Positions 1 through 7,793 of a stretch of DNA of 18,291 nt are shown here, piece after piece. Each line of letters starts with the position of its first letter. The first letter of the stretch is position 1. The notes beneath the pieces were generated by a model that did no database searches, had not been told where the DNA came from, and saw only the letters and a program-made list of their open reading frames with translations. Source of the stretch: an uncultured Bacteroidota bacterium (GTDB taxonomy: Bacteria; Bacteroidota; Bacteroidia; Chitinophagales; Chitinophagaceae). The DNA lies in NCBI GenBank assembly GCA_946479615.1, contig CAMLGR010000097.1, positions 1-18,291 on the forward strand. Reading direction: 5' to 3'. Both the position numbers and the translations under genes were made by a program.

Positions 1-1
1 G

Positions 2-298
2 TACCGCAACCAGGGAATCCGTGGCCGTGCCGGTGTAAAACCAGTCGTATTGGATGCCGGTGGTGATAGTCTTACCAAAGTGGAGAATATGATCATTGAT
101 GAAGATGCACTGGAACTGGCGTATGAAGGACAACGCTGGCCGGATCTGCTGCGGGTGTCTATCCGCAGGAATGATCCTTCTTTTATTGCTGATAAAATTT
201 ATAATAAGCTCATCAAATCAGGTTTGTCTGCCGGCGCTGCGAGCCAGGCAAGAGCAAAACTGATGGCGAAAGACTGGTTTCTGCCTTTTAAATGGTAG
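2..298 (+). CDS. SusD/RagB-family outer-membrane glycan-binding lipoprotein, C-terminal end only
   Basis: This is the last 98 codons of a gene whose start lies left of the window; the frame is open from base 2 to the TAG at 296-298. SusD-like proteins are surface lipoproteins that pass oligosaccharides to a SusC TonB-dependent transporter. Three traits of the family's C-terminus are visible: an RGRAGV segment near the left edge, a helix reading DEDALELAYEGQRWPDLLR (the usual E-R-x-E-L-A-F-E-G-x-R-W-x-D-L-R block), and a terminal WFLPF motif just before the stop. The lipobox and tetratricopeptide helices are outside the window. As the first gene before a row of pectin enzymes, it marks this as a PUL, with susC expected upstream. 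Family assignment is firm; the ligand cannot be read from this fragment. Confidence 0.93.
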   Translation, partial: YRNQGIRGRAGVKPVVLDAGGDSLTKVENMIIDEDALELAYEGQRWPDLLRVSIRRNDPSFIADKIYNKLIKSGLSAGAASQARAKLMAKDWFLPFKW

Positions 299-331
299 AG
301 AAGCAAATAGATGCCATTATTTGAATTTCAG

Positions 332-381
332 AACAATTGAATAAAAAATAATCGATAATCAATATTCAATGCTCAATTGTT
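332..381. repeat. 9-bp inverted repeat downstream of the susD-like gene
   Basis: AACAATTGA at 332-340 is the exact reverse complement of TCAATTGTT at 373-381, with 32 bases between them. The region is low in complexity and full of TTGAA/TTCAA words. It could be a weak transcript-end or processing hairpin about 35 bases after the susD stop, but the loop is long and no clean T-tract follows, so a terminator call is not justified. Confidence 0.3.
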
Positions 382-424
382 GAGGAAATTTTCCACGGAT
401 GCACGGATATGATTCTTGGCTTTG

Positions 425-444
425 CCCATGGTTGAAACCGTGGG
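425..444. repeat. CCATGG-family hairpin, copy 1
   Basis: CCCATGGTT (425-433) and AACCGTGGG (436-444) form a 9-bp stem with a GA loop; the one non-Watson-Crick position is a G.U pair in RNA. It belongs to the same family as the hairpins at 521-540, 7670-7687 and 7714-7735. Confidence 0.8.
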
Positions 445-520
445 GTAAAATAATCAGTAAGCAATGCTCAATTGATGAAAAAAATAGTCACGGATGCATG
501 GATTTAGTTCGGATATTCGT

Positions 521-540
521 CCACGGTTTCAACCCCTGGG
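521..540. repeat. CCATGG-family hairpin, copy 2 (degenerate)
   Basis: CCACGGTT (521-528), TC, AACCCCTGGG (531-540). The stem matches the family pattern but needs a bulge and has a mismatch, so this copy looks decayed. It sits 20 bases before the preferred start of the GH105 gene. Confidence 0.6.
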
Positions 541-560
541 ATAAAATTAAAAGATACTAT

Positions 561-1901
561 ATGAAAAATCTATTTCTTCTCTTTCCCTGCCTGGTAATAG
601 TTACACTACTCCATAGCCAACAGGTAAAAAATGATGCGACGGCACCTTTGCATGCATTGCAACCGGATTACCCGGTTCCTTATGGACCAACCAGTAAAGA
701 GGATATCAAAAAAGTACTCGATAAAGTATTTGATTACCTGGATAAAACAACTCCTTACGAACTGATCAATAAAACTACGGGACAGGAAGTGATCACAGCC
801 GCACAACTCGATACCAATACGATCATTAAGAAAGGAGATTTCAGGCTGGTGAGTTATGAATGGGGCGTGACATATGCAGGTATGCTGGCTGCTGCCGATG
901 CAACGGGCGATAAAAAATACAGTACGTATGTAAAACAGCGCTTCGATTTTATGGGCAAATGGATTCCATTGGTCATAACGAAAATACCTGCCGGGAATAT
1001 CCGCCGCAACGATTTGTTCCGTCAGCCCATCGACCCCCGCGCACTGGACGATGCAGGTGCTGTCTGCGCTTCGATGATCAAAGCGACACGGGCAGGATTG
1101 GTAACAGAACTTCGTCCGCAGATCGACCGCTATATAGATTTTATCGCCAATAAAGAATACCGGTTAAGTGATGGCACTTTGGGACGGAATCGCCCGCAAA
1201 AAAATACACTCTGGCTCGATGATCTGTACATGGGTGTGCCCGCACTTGCCCAGATGGGAAAATTAACGGGTGATAACAAATATTTTGATGATGCCGTAAA
1301 GCAGGTCAAACAATTTGCACAACGCATGTTCAATGAAGAAAAAGGCCTGTACATGCATGGTTGGGTGGAAAGTATGGAAACCCATCCTGAATTCCGCTGG
1401 GGCCGTGCCAATGGATGGGCCTTACTGGCAAAAGCAGAATTGCTGGATGTATTGCCTGCTACTCACCCGGGATATGCATTTGTACTGGCTCAATTCAAAA
1501 AGCATGTGGCCGGTTTGGCAAGCTATCAGTCAGGTTCCGGATTCTGGCACCAGTTGCTAGATCGCACGGATTCCTATCTTGAAACATCTGCTACGGCTAT
1601 TTATGCATATTGTATTGCTCATGCATGCAACAAAGGATGGATCGATCCCGTCACTTATGCACCGATGGCAATGCAGGCCTGGAATGCGGTCACAGCAAAG
1701 ATCAATGAGAAAGGACAGGTAGAAGGCACCTGTGTAGGAACGGGAATGGCATTTGATCCATTATTCTATTATTATCGTCCGGTCAATGTATATGCGGCAC
1801 ATGGATACGGACCGGTATTACTGGCAGGTGCTGAACTGTATAAACTGGCATCGACAGGAGGATTTAAGATCAATGATAGCGCGTTGCAATTTTATAAATG
1901 A
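561..1901 (+). CDS. GH105/GH88-family unsaturated rhamnogalacturonyl hydrolase (YteR-like)
   Basis: This 446-residue exported protein should hydrolyse the 4,5-unsaturated galacturonyl residue that a rhamnogalacturonan lyase leaves at the non-reducing end of oligosaccharides. The ATG at 561 was chosen because it begins a clean signal peptide (MKNLFLLFPCLVIVTLLHS, then QQ); the frame stays open back to 399 but only through repeat DNA. The rest fits an (alpha/alpha)6 barrel: LWLDDLYMGVPALAQMG near residues 217-233 with the Asp pair D220/D221 in the place of the family's catalytic Asp, RWGRANGW at about 279-286, and the closing AAHGYGPVLLAGAE, which is typical of GH105 C-termini. Length matches the family. 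In this locus it would alternate with the GH106 rhamnosidase. GH88 and GH105 are close; GH105 is preferred because of the pectin neighbours. Confidence 0.9.
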   Translation: MKNLFLLFPCLVIVTLLHSQQVKNDATAPLHALQPDYPVPYGPTSKEDIKKVLDKVFDYLDKTTPYELINKTTGQEVITAAQLDTNTIIKKGDFRLVSYEWGVTYAGMLAAADATGDKKYSTYVKQRFDFMGKWIPLVITKIPAGNIRRNDLFRQPIDPRALDDAGAVCASMIKATRAGLVTELRPQIDRYIDFIANKEYRLSDGTLGRNRPQKNTLWLDDLYMGVPALAQMGKLTGDNKYFDDAVKQVKQFAQRMFNEEKGLYMHGWVESMETHPEFRWGRANGWALLAKAELLDVLPATHPGYAFVLAQFKKHVAGLASYQSGSGFWHQLLDRTDSYLETSATAIYAYCIAHACNKGWIDPVTYAPMAMQAWNAVTAKINEKGQVEGTCVGTGMAFDPLFYYYRPVNVYAAHGYGPVLLAGAELYKLASTGGFKINDSALQFYK

Positions 1902-2016
1902 TGTTTCCCGAAGCCGCCGCGAGAAACAAGTGGCAACAGAACAGGATGGCAAAACCTATTACATTCCTACGTTTGACATGGCATTCGGTTATAGATATGA
2001 GCTGGTCGTGAAATAA
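1902..2016 (+). pseudogene. Orphan coding tail, probable 3' remnant of a lost gene
   Basis: Directly after the GH105 stop, the +1 frame reads DVSRSRREKQVATEQDGK, then TYYIPTFDMAFGYRYELVVK and TAA (2014-2016). Its alternating aromatic and polar pattern and clean stop look like the C-terminal beta-strands of a real exported protein. The frame is not a GH105 tail, because GH105 already ends normally at 1901. An ATG exists in frame only inside the GH105 gene (1873). The simplest reading is that a gene between GH105 and CE12 was deleted, leaving about 38 codons. I do not recognise the parent family. A short real ORF overlapping GH105 is possible but less likely. Confidence 0.45.
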
Positions 2017-2049
2017 GACCAGGAATTTGGACCCGGAATGAATTCGCAT

Positions 2050-3372
2050 ATGAAAAAGACCCTTTTGCTACCCCTGTTACTGGCTGGTTCAACCGTTTTT
2101 GCCCAGCGTTTTGATTTTGGATCAGGTAAAGCTGCTCCCGGTTATATAAAAATAACTCCCGCTACAAAATATACCGATCAATCGGGGTATGGATTCACCC
2201 AGGCGCGTTCGGTTACCGCTATCGATAGAAAAACAAGTAATCCTTTAACGGCAGACTTTATTACCAGCGACAGTGCTTTCTTCTTTTCCGTCAAATTGCC
2301 TGACGGTAATTATAACGTCAAACTCATACTCGGAGACACCAAAGGAACTTCTGCAACTACTGTTCGCGTAGAGAACAGGCGACTGATGTTATCAAATATC
2401 CGCACCACCAGGGGACAAATCATTACCAAATTGATTACAGTACACCTGCGTGATAGTCTTATCCGCGACAAGGACCAACAAGTGACTAGTAAAGTGCGTC
2501 TAAAACCAAGAGAATCAAATTATCGTCACTGGGATAATATGCTCACACTTGAATTCAATGATAGTCTTTCAAAAGTGTGTGGGATAGAAATCACTCCCAA
2601 TAAAACGGCTGCTACTATTTTCCTGGCTGGTAATTCCACCGTAGTTGACCAGGACAGGGAACCCTGGGCCGCCTGGGGCCAAATGTTCCCATCATTTTTT
2701 GAACCGGGGAGTATCGCTGTTGCCAATTATGCAGAATCCGGTGAAACATTGAAAGCGTTCAAAGGAGAAAAAAGATTGGAAAAAATATGGAGCCTGGCAA
2801 AACCGGGCGATTACCTGTTTATAGAATTTGCGCATAATGATCAGAAACCAGGCAGCAGTCACCTGGATGCGTTTACTACTTACAAGGAAACCGTGAAGGA
2901 ATGGATCCATGAAGCGCAGAGCCGTAAAATGATACCGATACTGGTCAGCTCCATGAATCGCAGGAGCTTTGACAGCACAGGTCATATCGTCAATACACTC
3001 GAAGGTTATCCCGAAGCGATGCGGCAAACGGCCCGTGAAGAAAATGTGTTCCTGGTCGATCTCAATGCGATGAGTAAAACATTGTATGAAGCATGGGGAC
3101 CCGAAGGATCGGTCAAAGCATTTGTTCATTACCCTGCAAATACGTTTCCCGGTCAGAAAGAACCTTTAAAAGACAATACACATTTCAATAGTTATGGAGC
3201 GTATGAACTGGCGCGTTGTATCGTGCAGGGATTGAAAGAGGGAAGATCGGGATTGGTGAAATATTTGAAAAAAGATATTCCTGTTTTTGATCCGGCGCAT
3301 CCTGATCCGGTTGAAAAATGGTACTGGCCCCTGAGCCCGTTGGCAGAAGCGATAAAGCCAGATGGTAACTAA
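2050..3372 (+). CDS. CE12-type rhamnogalacturonan acetylesterase (SGNH hydrolase) with N-terminal beta-domain
   Basis: This 440-residue secreted esterase is predicted to remove acetyl groups from galacturonate in the rhamnogalacturonan backbone. The start at 2050 gives a clean signal peptide (MKKTLLLPLLLAGSTVFA, then QR); an in-frame ATG at 2038 would only add four residues. Residues ~20-185 form a beta-rich, carbohydrate-binding-like domain of the sort often fused to CE12 (YNVKLILGDT). The SGNH core follows with all four blocks: GNST with the nucleophile candidate S196, NYAESGET (block II Gly), FAHNDQ with N263, and DNTHFN with catalytic D375 and H378. The gene lies between GH105 and PL22, so it probably clears acetyl groups that block both. 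CE12 members can also act on acetylated xylan, but no xylanase is present. Confidence 0.9.
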   Translation: MKKTLLLPLLLAGSTVFAQRFDFGSGKAAPGYIKITPATKYTDQSGYGFTQARSVTAIDRKTSNPLTADFITSDSAFFFSVKLPDGNYNVKLILGDTKGTSATTVRVENRRLMLSNIRTTRGQIITKLITVHLRDSLIRDKDQQVTSKVRLKPRESNYRHWDNMLTLEFNDSLSKVCGIEITPNKTAATIFLAGNSTVVDQDREPWAAWGQMFPSFFEPGSIAVANYAESGETLKAFKGEKRLEKIWSLAKPGDYLFIEFAHNDQKPGSSHLDAFTTYKETVKEWIHEAQSRKMIPILVSSMNRRSFDSTGHIVNTLEGYPEAMRQTAREENVFLVDLNAMSKTLYEAWGPEGSVKAFVHYPANTFPGQKEPLKDNTHFNSYGAYELARCIVQGLKEGRSGLVKYLKKDIPVFDPAHPDPVEKWYWPLSPLAEAIKPDGN

Positions 3373-3376
3373 TAAA

Positions 3377-3474
3377 ACTATGTGAAACCTATGTTCCTAT
3401 GATCCTATGTGGTGAGATTACGCCAGTCAGCTTTTTTACCACATAGACACATAGGAACATAGGTTTCACATAGG
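3377..3474. repeat. Long CACATAG-family inverted repeat with conserved loop, copy 1
   Basis: The arms 3377-3412 and 3439-3474 are 36 bases each and complementary at 32 of 36 positions. The 26-base spacer (3413-3438) runs TGAGATTACGCCAGTCAG then CTTTTTTA. The right arm is a row of CACATAG-like units (CACATAGA, CACATAGGA, ACATAGGTTT, CACATAGG). The element begins 4 bases after the CE12 stop and ends 29 bases before the PL22 start. The loop holds a T6 run, but it is inside the loop rather than after the stem, so a standard intrinsic terminator is not supported. A second copy is at 14073-14134. Confidence 0.88.
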
Positions 3475-3503
3475 ATAACTAATAAAGTATAATTTAAATA
3501 GTC

Positions 3504-4754
3504 ATGAAAAAAACAATCGTTTGCCTGCTGTTATTCTTTTGCCTGTACACCTCTTTGAAGGCACAACCTCTGCTTGAAACGAGTGGTCAGAAAATGCCCA
3601 ATGAATGGATCGATAAAGACACGCATCATAAAATGATTCGGCTCACAGATACCAGCCGCAGTAATCTTAGCTTTTATTTTCATAACGATCCATTTGTCGG
3701 CAATCAAATGGTTTTTTATAGCAGCGCCCCCACAGCGGCATCGGATATCACGGTTACCAAGCAGGAAACATCCAACGGATATTTCAAAGACAAGCAATTG
3801 TATGTAGTTGATCTCACTACTAAAAAATCGACACCACTTACGCACCAGGTTTCTTCCATGAGCGGAGAAATGGTTTCCCAAAAAACAGGCAATGTTTATT
3901 ACCAGGTAAAAGACAGTGTGTATATGACCAATGTGCATACAAAGAAAACAACACTCTTGTATGTTTTTCCTGATGATTATAAAGGAAGTATTGCTACTGT
4001 CAATGCCGATGAAACATTCCTGGCTGGCGCCAAAGCCAGCGAAGCACAGAAAGAAGTATACAGGCAAAATCCGGAAAAAAAGGATTATTTCAATTTGATC
4101 TACCAGGCCAAGTTGCCGAATGATCTTTTTACGATTGAACTCTCTACTAAAAAATTAAATAAGATCCATACAGAAAATACATGGCTCGGTCACGTACAAT
4201 TTTCTCCTACCAATCCTGATTTGTTAATGTTCTGTCATGAAGGTCCCTGGCATCTGGTGGACAGGATCTGGACAATCAATATCAAAACAAAAGAAACCAT
4301 ACTGCGTCACAAACGGACAATGGATATGGAAATAGCCGGTCATGAATTTCCTTCTCCTGATGGAAAAAAGATCTGGTTTGATCTGCAAATGCCGAAAGGA
4401 CAAACCTTTTTCCTGGCAGCGGTTGACCTGCAAACAGGAAAAGAAGAAAAATATAGCATGACAAGAAACGAATGGAGCATTCACTTTGCGGTGTCGGCAG
4501 ATCAGAAACAGTTTGCCGGCGATGGGGGTGATCCCGGACAGGTAGCGAAAGCGCCGGATGGAAGATGGATCTATCTTTTTAAAAAGGATGGCGATCATCT
4601 TGTCTCGGAAAAACTGGTCAATATGAAAAATCATAACTACCGGCTGGAACCCAATGTGCATTTTTCTCCCGATGGTAAATGGCTTATTTTCCGGGCGAAT
4701 TTTGAAGGAGATTCACAGGTATATGCGGTAGAGATTGCAAAAAGTAAACTGTAG
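3504..4754 (+). CDS. ogl: PL22 oligogalacturonate lyase, exported
   Basis: This 416-residue protein should cleave di- and oligogalacturonates by beta-elimination to unsaturated monomer (5-keto-4-deoxyuronate). It has a signal peptide (MKKTIVCLLLFFCLYTSLKA, then QP), so it is periplasmic; many proteobacterial oligogalacturonate lyases are cytosolic. The body is a seven-bladed propeller of the TolB-like type. Diagnostic stretches are GHVQFSPTNPDLLMFCHEGP at about 229-248 followed by WHLVDRIW, GHEFPSPDGKKIWFD from 279, and EPNVHFSPDGKW near the C-terminus. The conserved histidines H230, H245, H250, H280, H377 and H386 include the expected catalytic base and metal ligands, though I do not assign each role. 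Length is normal for PL22. The gene stands 56 bases before GH106, probably on one transcript. Confidence 0.93.
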   Translation: MKKTIVCLLLFFCLYTSLKAQPLLETSGQKMPNEWIDKDTHHKMIRLTDTSRSNLSFYFHNDPFVGNQMVFYSSAPTAASDITVTKQETSNGYFKDKQLYVVDLTTKKSTPLTHQVSSMSGEMVSQKTGNVYYQVKDSVYMTNVHTKKTTLLYVFPDDYKGSIATVNADETFLAGAKASEAQKEVYRQNPEKKDYFNLIYQAKLPNDLFTIELSTKKLNKIHTENTWLGHVQFSPTNPDLLMFCHEGPWHLVDRIWTINIKTKETILRHKRTMDMEIAGHEFPSPDGKKIWFDLQMPKGQTFFLAAVDLQTGKEEKYSMTRNEWSIHFAVSADQKQFAGDGGDPGQVAKAPDGRWIYLFKKDGDHLVSEKLVNMKNHNYRLEPNVHFSPDGKWLIFRANFEGDSQVYAVEIAKSKL

Positions 4755-4810
4755 ATCCTTCGTGTGGAATAACTCTAAAAAACAGCATCAATCAATAAAG
4801 CCAAAAACAG

Positions 4811-7654
4811 ATGAAAGGCAAAAAAATAGCTCTCTTTATTGCTTTCTTCCTTGTAATTAGTGCAGCCAATTCCCAACTCAAATGGCCGGTTGTTACTTCA
4901 ACCAGCAAACCCTGGACGCGCTGGTGGTGGGAGGGTAGTGCCGTTACAGCGCCCGATCTTACCTGGAACCTTGAACAATACAAACAGGCCGGCCTGGGTG
5001 GTGTTGAGATCACACCGATCTATGGTATCTATGGATATGAAAAGCAATTCGTCAATTTTCTTTCCCCGGAATGGATGCAATTGCTTGTACATACATTACA
5101 GCAATCAAAACGTCTTGGTATCGGTGTGGACCTTGCCAATGCAACCGGCTGGCCATTCGGTGGACCCTGGGTAACGGATAATGATGCGAGTAAGACCATT
5201 TATTATAAAACGTATACGCTGGCTGGCGGATCGCAGTTGAAAGAGGCAGTAGAATACAACCAGGAAGCATTTGTGAGAACTGCCAATAACAAAGCAGCCG
5301 GTATCGATTCTATTTTGCAACCTGTTTCAGCCAATAAAAATCTGCAGGCACTAGCGCTTGACCAGATCCAGTATCCCGGTAAACTTCCCTTACAATGCCT
5401 GATCGCTTACAGCGATGCTAAAACCGTTTTGGATATTACTGATAAAGTGGGTGCCGATGGAAAACTGCAATGGACAGCACCCACAGGCAACTGGACCTTG
5501 TACGCATTATTTGAAGGATTGCATGGTAAAATGGTGGAACGTGCAGCGCCGGGTGGCGAAGGATATGCAATCGATCATTTTTCTAAAAATGCGGCGATCA
5601 ATTATTTTAAAAAATTCGATCAGTCGTTTAAGGGCTATGATCTTTCTTATCTCCGTTCTTTTTTCAATGATTCCTACGAAGTCGATGATGCAAGGGGACA
5701 GGGTAACTGGACATCGGATTTCTTTGCAGAGTTTAAAAAAAGAAAAGGCTATGATCTGAAACAGGAACTGCCTGCTTTGTTCAATAAATCGGATGCAGAT
5801 AAAAATAGCCGTGTCATATATGATTACCGTTCGGTGATCGATGAATTGATACTGGAAAATTTTACGGGTGAATGGAAAAAATGGGCAGCTTCAAAAGGGA
5901 AAATGGTGCGTAACCAATCGCATGGATCGCCGGCAAATACACTGGATCTTTACAGCGTGGTAGATATTCCCGAAACGGAAGGTACCGATATCCTTCGTTT
6001 CAAATTTGCTACTTCGGCTGCGAATGTGATGGGTAAAAAACTGGTTTCATCTGAATCCGCCACCTGGCTCAACGAACATTTTTTATCTTCCTGGGGGGAT
6101 GTGAAAAAAGCGATCGATCTGTACTTTCTTGGTGGAGTGAATCATATATTTTATCATGGTACGGCGTATTCACCCAAAGATGCTCCCTGGCCAGGTTGGT
6201 TATTTTATGCAGCAGTGCATTTTCAACCGGTCAATCCGCAATGGAAAGATTTTCATACACTGAATGAATACATCACAAGAGTGCAATCGTTCCTGCAACA
6301 GGGTCGCCCTGATAATGATGTATTATTATATTACCCGATCGTGGACCGGTATTCGGAACCGGGAAATACGTTGTTGCAGCATTTCGATGGCATGGAAAGG
6401 AATTTTGAAAAGACAGATTTCGAGCATGTTTCCAAAGAGATGGTAGAGAAGGGATATAGTTTCGATTTTTTCTCCGACCGGCAATTGCAGCATTTTACTG
6501 TTTCCGGTAATAAAATTATCAGTGGTGGTAATAGTTATAAAACGATACTGTTGCCAAATAACAAACTGATCCCCCTGGCCAGTATGAAGAAACTGGTGGA
6601 ACTATCAAAACAGGGCGCTACCATCCTGTTTTATAAAAATCTTCCGTCGGGTGTGCCGGGATTGGTTGACCTCGCCAACCAGCAACAATCTTTTGAGCAG
6701 GTAAAAGCAGGATGGAAATTCGAGCGCTTGCTGCCTGATGAGCCGATGCTGCAGACAAAGAATACTAAAGGGAAAGTTTTTTCAGGAGATAAACTGGAGG
6801 ACCTGCTGGCCGCAGCTTTTGTGGAAAGCGAACCCATGAATAAATTGGGATTATCGTTTATAAGAAGGAAGAATACGAATGGATATACTTATCTCATTGC
6901 GAATCGCACCGATAAAACCATACAGCAGGAAGTAAGACTATCGGTTGGTGCGGCATCTGTTGGACTGTTTGATCCGATGACAGGAAAAACAGGATTGGCA
7001 AAATCGCGGATCACTAAAATAAGAGGTGTATTGGTTCAGTTACAATTGCAACCGGGCGAGACCACTATTTTGCAGACATATAATACGCCTGTTACCGGCG
7101 CAGCCTTTACCCATTACGAAGCCTCCGGCGATACCAAAGAGATCACGGGCGACTGGTCGCTGGAATTTTTAACCGGTGGACCTGTATTGCCGGCGAAAAT
7201 GGAGAAGGTGAAATTAGGTTCCTGGACAGAACTCGATGGTGATGCGGTAAAGAATTTTTCCGGAACAGCGCGGTATAGCATTTCATTTGCAAAACCTGCC
7301 GGTAATGCAGCGGCCTATACTTTATATCTCGGAACGGTGCATGAAACAGCAGAGGTCATATTGAATGGAAAAAAGATAGCAACATTATTGGGGCCGGATT
7401 TCCGGGTAACCATTCCTGCAACAGCATTCAGTGCGAATAATAAACTGGAAATTATCGTCGCCAACCTGATGGCGAACCGGATCACTTATATGGATAAAAA
7501 CAATTTGCCCTGGAAAATATTTTACAATACCAATATGCCGGCAAGACGAAGAGAGAATAGTAAAGATGGAATCTTTACAGCAGCGGATTGGAAGCCGCTT
7601 TCTTCCGGTCTTATCGGGCCTGTAACATTAACGCCGGTGTCGGTGGTTAAATAA
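4811..7654 (+). CDS. GH106 alpha-L-rhamnosidase
   Basis: This 947-residue exported enzyme is predicted to release non-reducing terminal alpha-L-rhamnose, either from the rhamnogalacturonan backbone after GH105 action or from side chains. The start at 4811 gives a signal peptide (MKGKKIALFIAFFLVISAANS, then QL). GH106 hallmarks follow at once: PWTRWWWEGSAVTAPDLTWN, GLGGVEITPIYGIYG and DLANATGWPFGGPW, the opening strands of its modified (beta/alpha)8 barrel. Acidic candidates for catalysis or Ca binding include E388/E390 (IPETEGTD) and E415 (SSESATW), not individually proven. The last ~200 residues form a galactose-binding-like sandwich (YTLYLGTVHETAEVILNGK). Length is a little under the typical ~1000-1100. 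The gene is followed by a 139-bp gap with two hairpins. Confidence 0.92.
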   Translation: MKGKKIALFIAFFLVISAANSQLKWPVVTSTSKPWTRWWWEGSAVTAPDLTWNLEQYKQAGLGGVEITPIYGIYGYEKQFVNFLSPEWMQLLVHTLQQSKRLGIGVDLANATGWPFGGPWVTDNDASKTIYYKTYTLAGGSQLKEAVEYNQEAFVRTANNKAAGIDSILQPVSANKNLQALALDQIQYPGKLPLQCLIAYSDAKTVLDITDKVGADGKLQWTAPTGNWTLYALFEGLHGKMVERAAPGGEGYAIDHFSKNAAINYFKKFDQSFKGYDLSYLRSFFNDSYEVDDARGQGNWTSDFFAEFKKRKGYDLKQELPALFNKSDADKNSRVIYDYRSVIDELILENFTGEWKKWAASKGKMVRNQSHGSPANTLDLYSVVDIPETEGTDILRFKFATSAANVMGKKLVSSESATWLNEHFLSSWGDVKKAIDLYFLGGVNHIFYHGTAYSPKDAPWPGWLFYAAVHFQPVNPQWKDFHTLNEYITRVQSFLQQGRPDNDVLLYYPIVDRYSEPGNTLLQHFDGMERNFEKTDFEHVSKEMVEKGYSFDFFSDRQLQHFTVSGNKIISGGNSYKTILLPNNKLIPLASMKKLVELSKQGATILFYKNLPSGVPGLVDLANQQQSFEQVKAGWKFERLLPDEPMLQTKNTKGKVFSGDKLEDLLAAAFVESEPMNKLGLSFIRRKNTNGYTYLIANRTDKTIQQEVRLSVGAASVGLFDPMTGKTGLAKSRITKIRGVLVQLQLQPGETTILQTYNTPVTGAAFTHYEASGDTKEITGDWSLEFLTGGPVLPAKMEKVKLGSWTELDGDAVKNFSGTARYSISFAKPAGNAAAYTLYLGTVHETAEVILNGKKIATLLGPDFRVTIPATAFSANNKLEIIVANLMANRITYMDKNNLPWKIFYNTNMPARRRENSKDGIFTAADWKPLSSGLIGPVTLTPVSVVK

Positions 7655-7669
7655 AATTTGTCCCATTGG

Positions 7670-7687
7670 CCGTGGTTTCAACCATGG
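7670..7687. repeat. CCATGG-family hairpin, copy 3
   Basis: CCGTGGTT (7670-7677), TC, AACCATGG (7680-7687): an 8-bp stem with one G.U position, 15 bases after the GH106 stop. It is the same family as 425-444. Confidence 0.75.
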
Positions 7688-7713
7688 TAATCGATGAATA
7701 TCCAATACCAGCT

Positions 7714-7735
7714 GCCCATGGTTTTAACCATGGGC
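7714..7735. repeat. CCATGG-family hairpin, copy 4 (perfect stem)
   Basis: GCCCATGGTT (7714-7723) and AACCATGGGC (7726-7735) form a perfect 10-bp stem around a TT loop; CCA (7708-7710) and TGG (7736-7738) extend it across a 3-nt bulge. The stretch AATCGATGAATATCCAAT just upstream (7689-7706) resembles sequence at the head of the 357-451 unit, and ATAAAAT follows downstream, so this looks like a dispersed copy of the same composite repeat. Confidence 0.82.
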
Positions 7736-7793
7736 TGGTTCAATATAAAATGTTGAACGATGAGCGGGTAAGAACAAATGCTAAAATAGATAC

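Larger units (their letters stand above)
357..547. repeat. Imperfect tandem duplication of a ~95-bp composite unit
   Basis: Two copies lie head to tail, 357-451 and 452-547. Matching blocks are offset by 95 bases: AATCAATATTCAATGCTCAATTG-type sequence at 357-379 and 452-474, then CACGGATGCACGGAT at 394-408 and CACGGATGCATGGAT at 489-503. Each unit ends in a CCATGGTT-type hairpin (425-444 and 521-540) followed by TAAAAT. The second copy is more diverged in its hairpin. The unit fills most of the 262-bp gap between susD and the GH105 gene. Reading frames through it, including an upstream ATG at 399 in frame with GH105, are taken as incidental. Confidence 0.75.

Noticed and set aside
399..560. 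In-frame upstream start at 399 extending the GH105 protein by 54 residues
   Set aside because: The extension is translated repeat and hairpin DNA, with no signal peptide, and would bury the good signal peptide that starts at 561.
1901..2013. Short ORF from the ATG overlapping the GH105 stop (TGATG at 1899-1903)
   Set aside because: Its 37-codon product has no protein-like pattern; the other frame over the same bases reads as a convincing protein tail.
3413..3438. T6 run in the conserved loop as an intrinsic terminator
   Set aside because: The T-run is inside the loop, before the second arm. A rho-independent terminator needs it after the stem. The opposite strand has an A-run there, not a T-run.
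3377..3474. CRISPR array from repeated CACATAG units
   Set aside because: The units are 7-8 bases with 1-3 base spacers and arranged as complementary arms; there are no 20-40 base repeats with unique spacers and no cas genes.
3531..4067. Long minus-strand open frame antisense to the PL22 gene (178 codons), and similar antisense frames elsewhere
   Set aside because: They lie opposite well-supported genes, have Cys/His/Ile-rich composition without domain features, and carry no signal or start context. They are shadows of the coding strand.
7645..7660. TAAAATTTG as a Bacteroidetes -7 promoter box (TAnnTTTG) ahead of GH43
   Set aside because: The spacing is one base too long, no TTG box was found at about -33, and it would lie over 130 bases from the start. 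Not strong enough to call.
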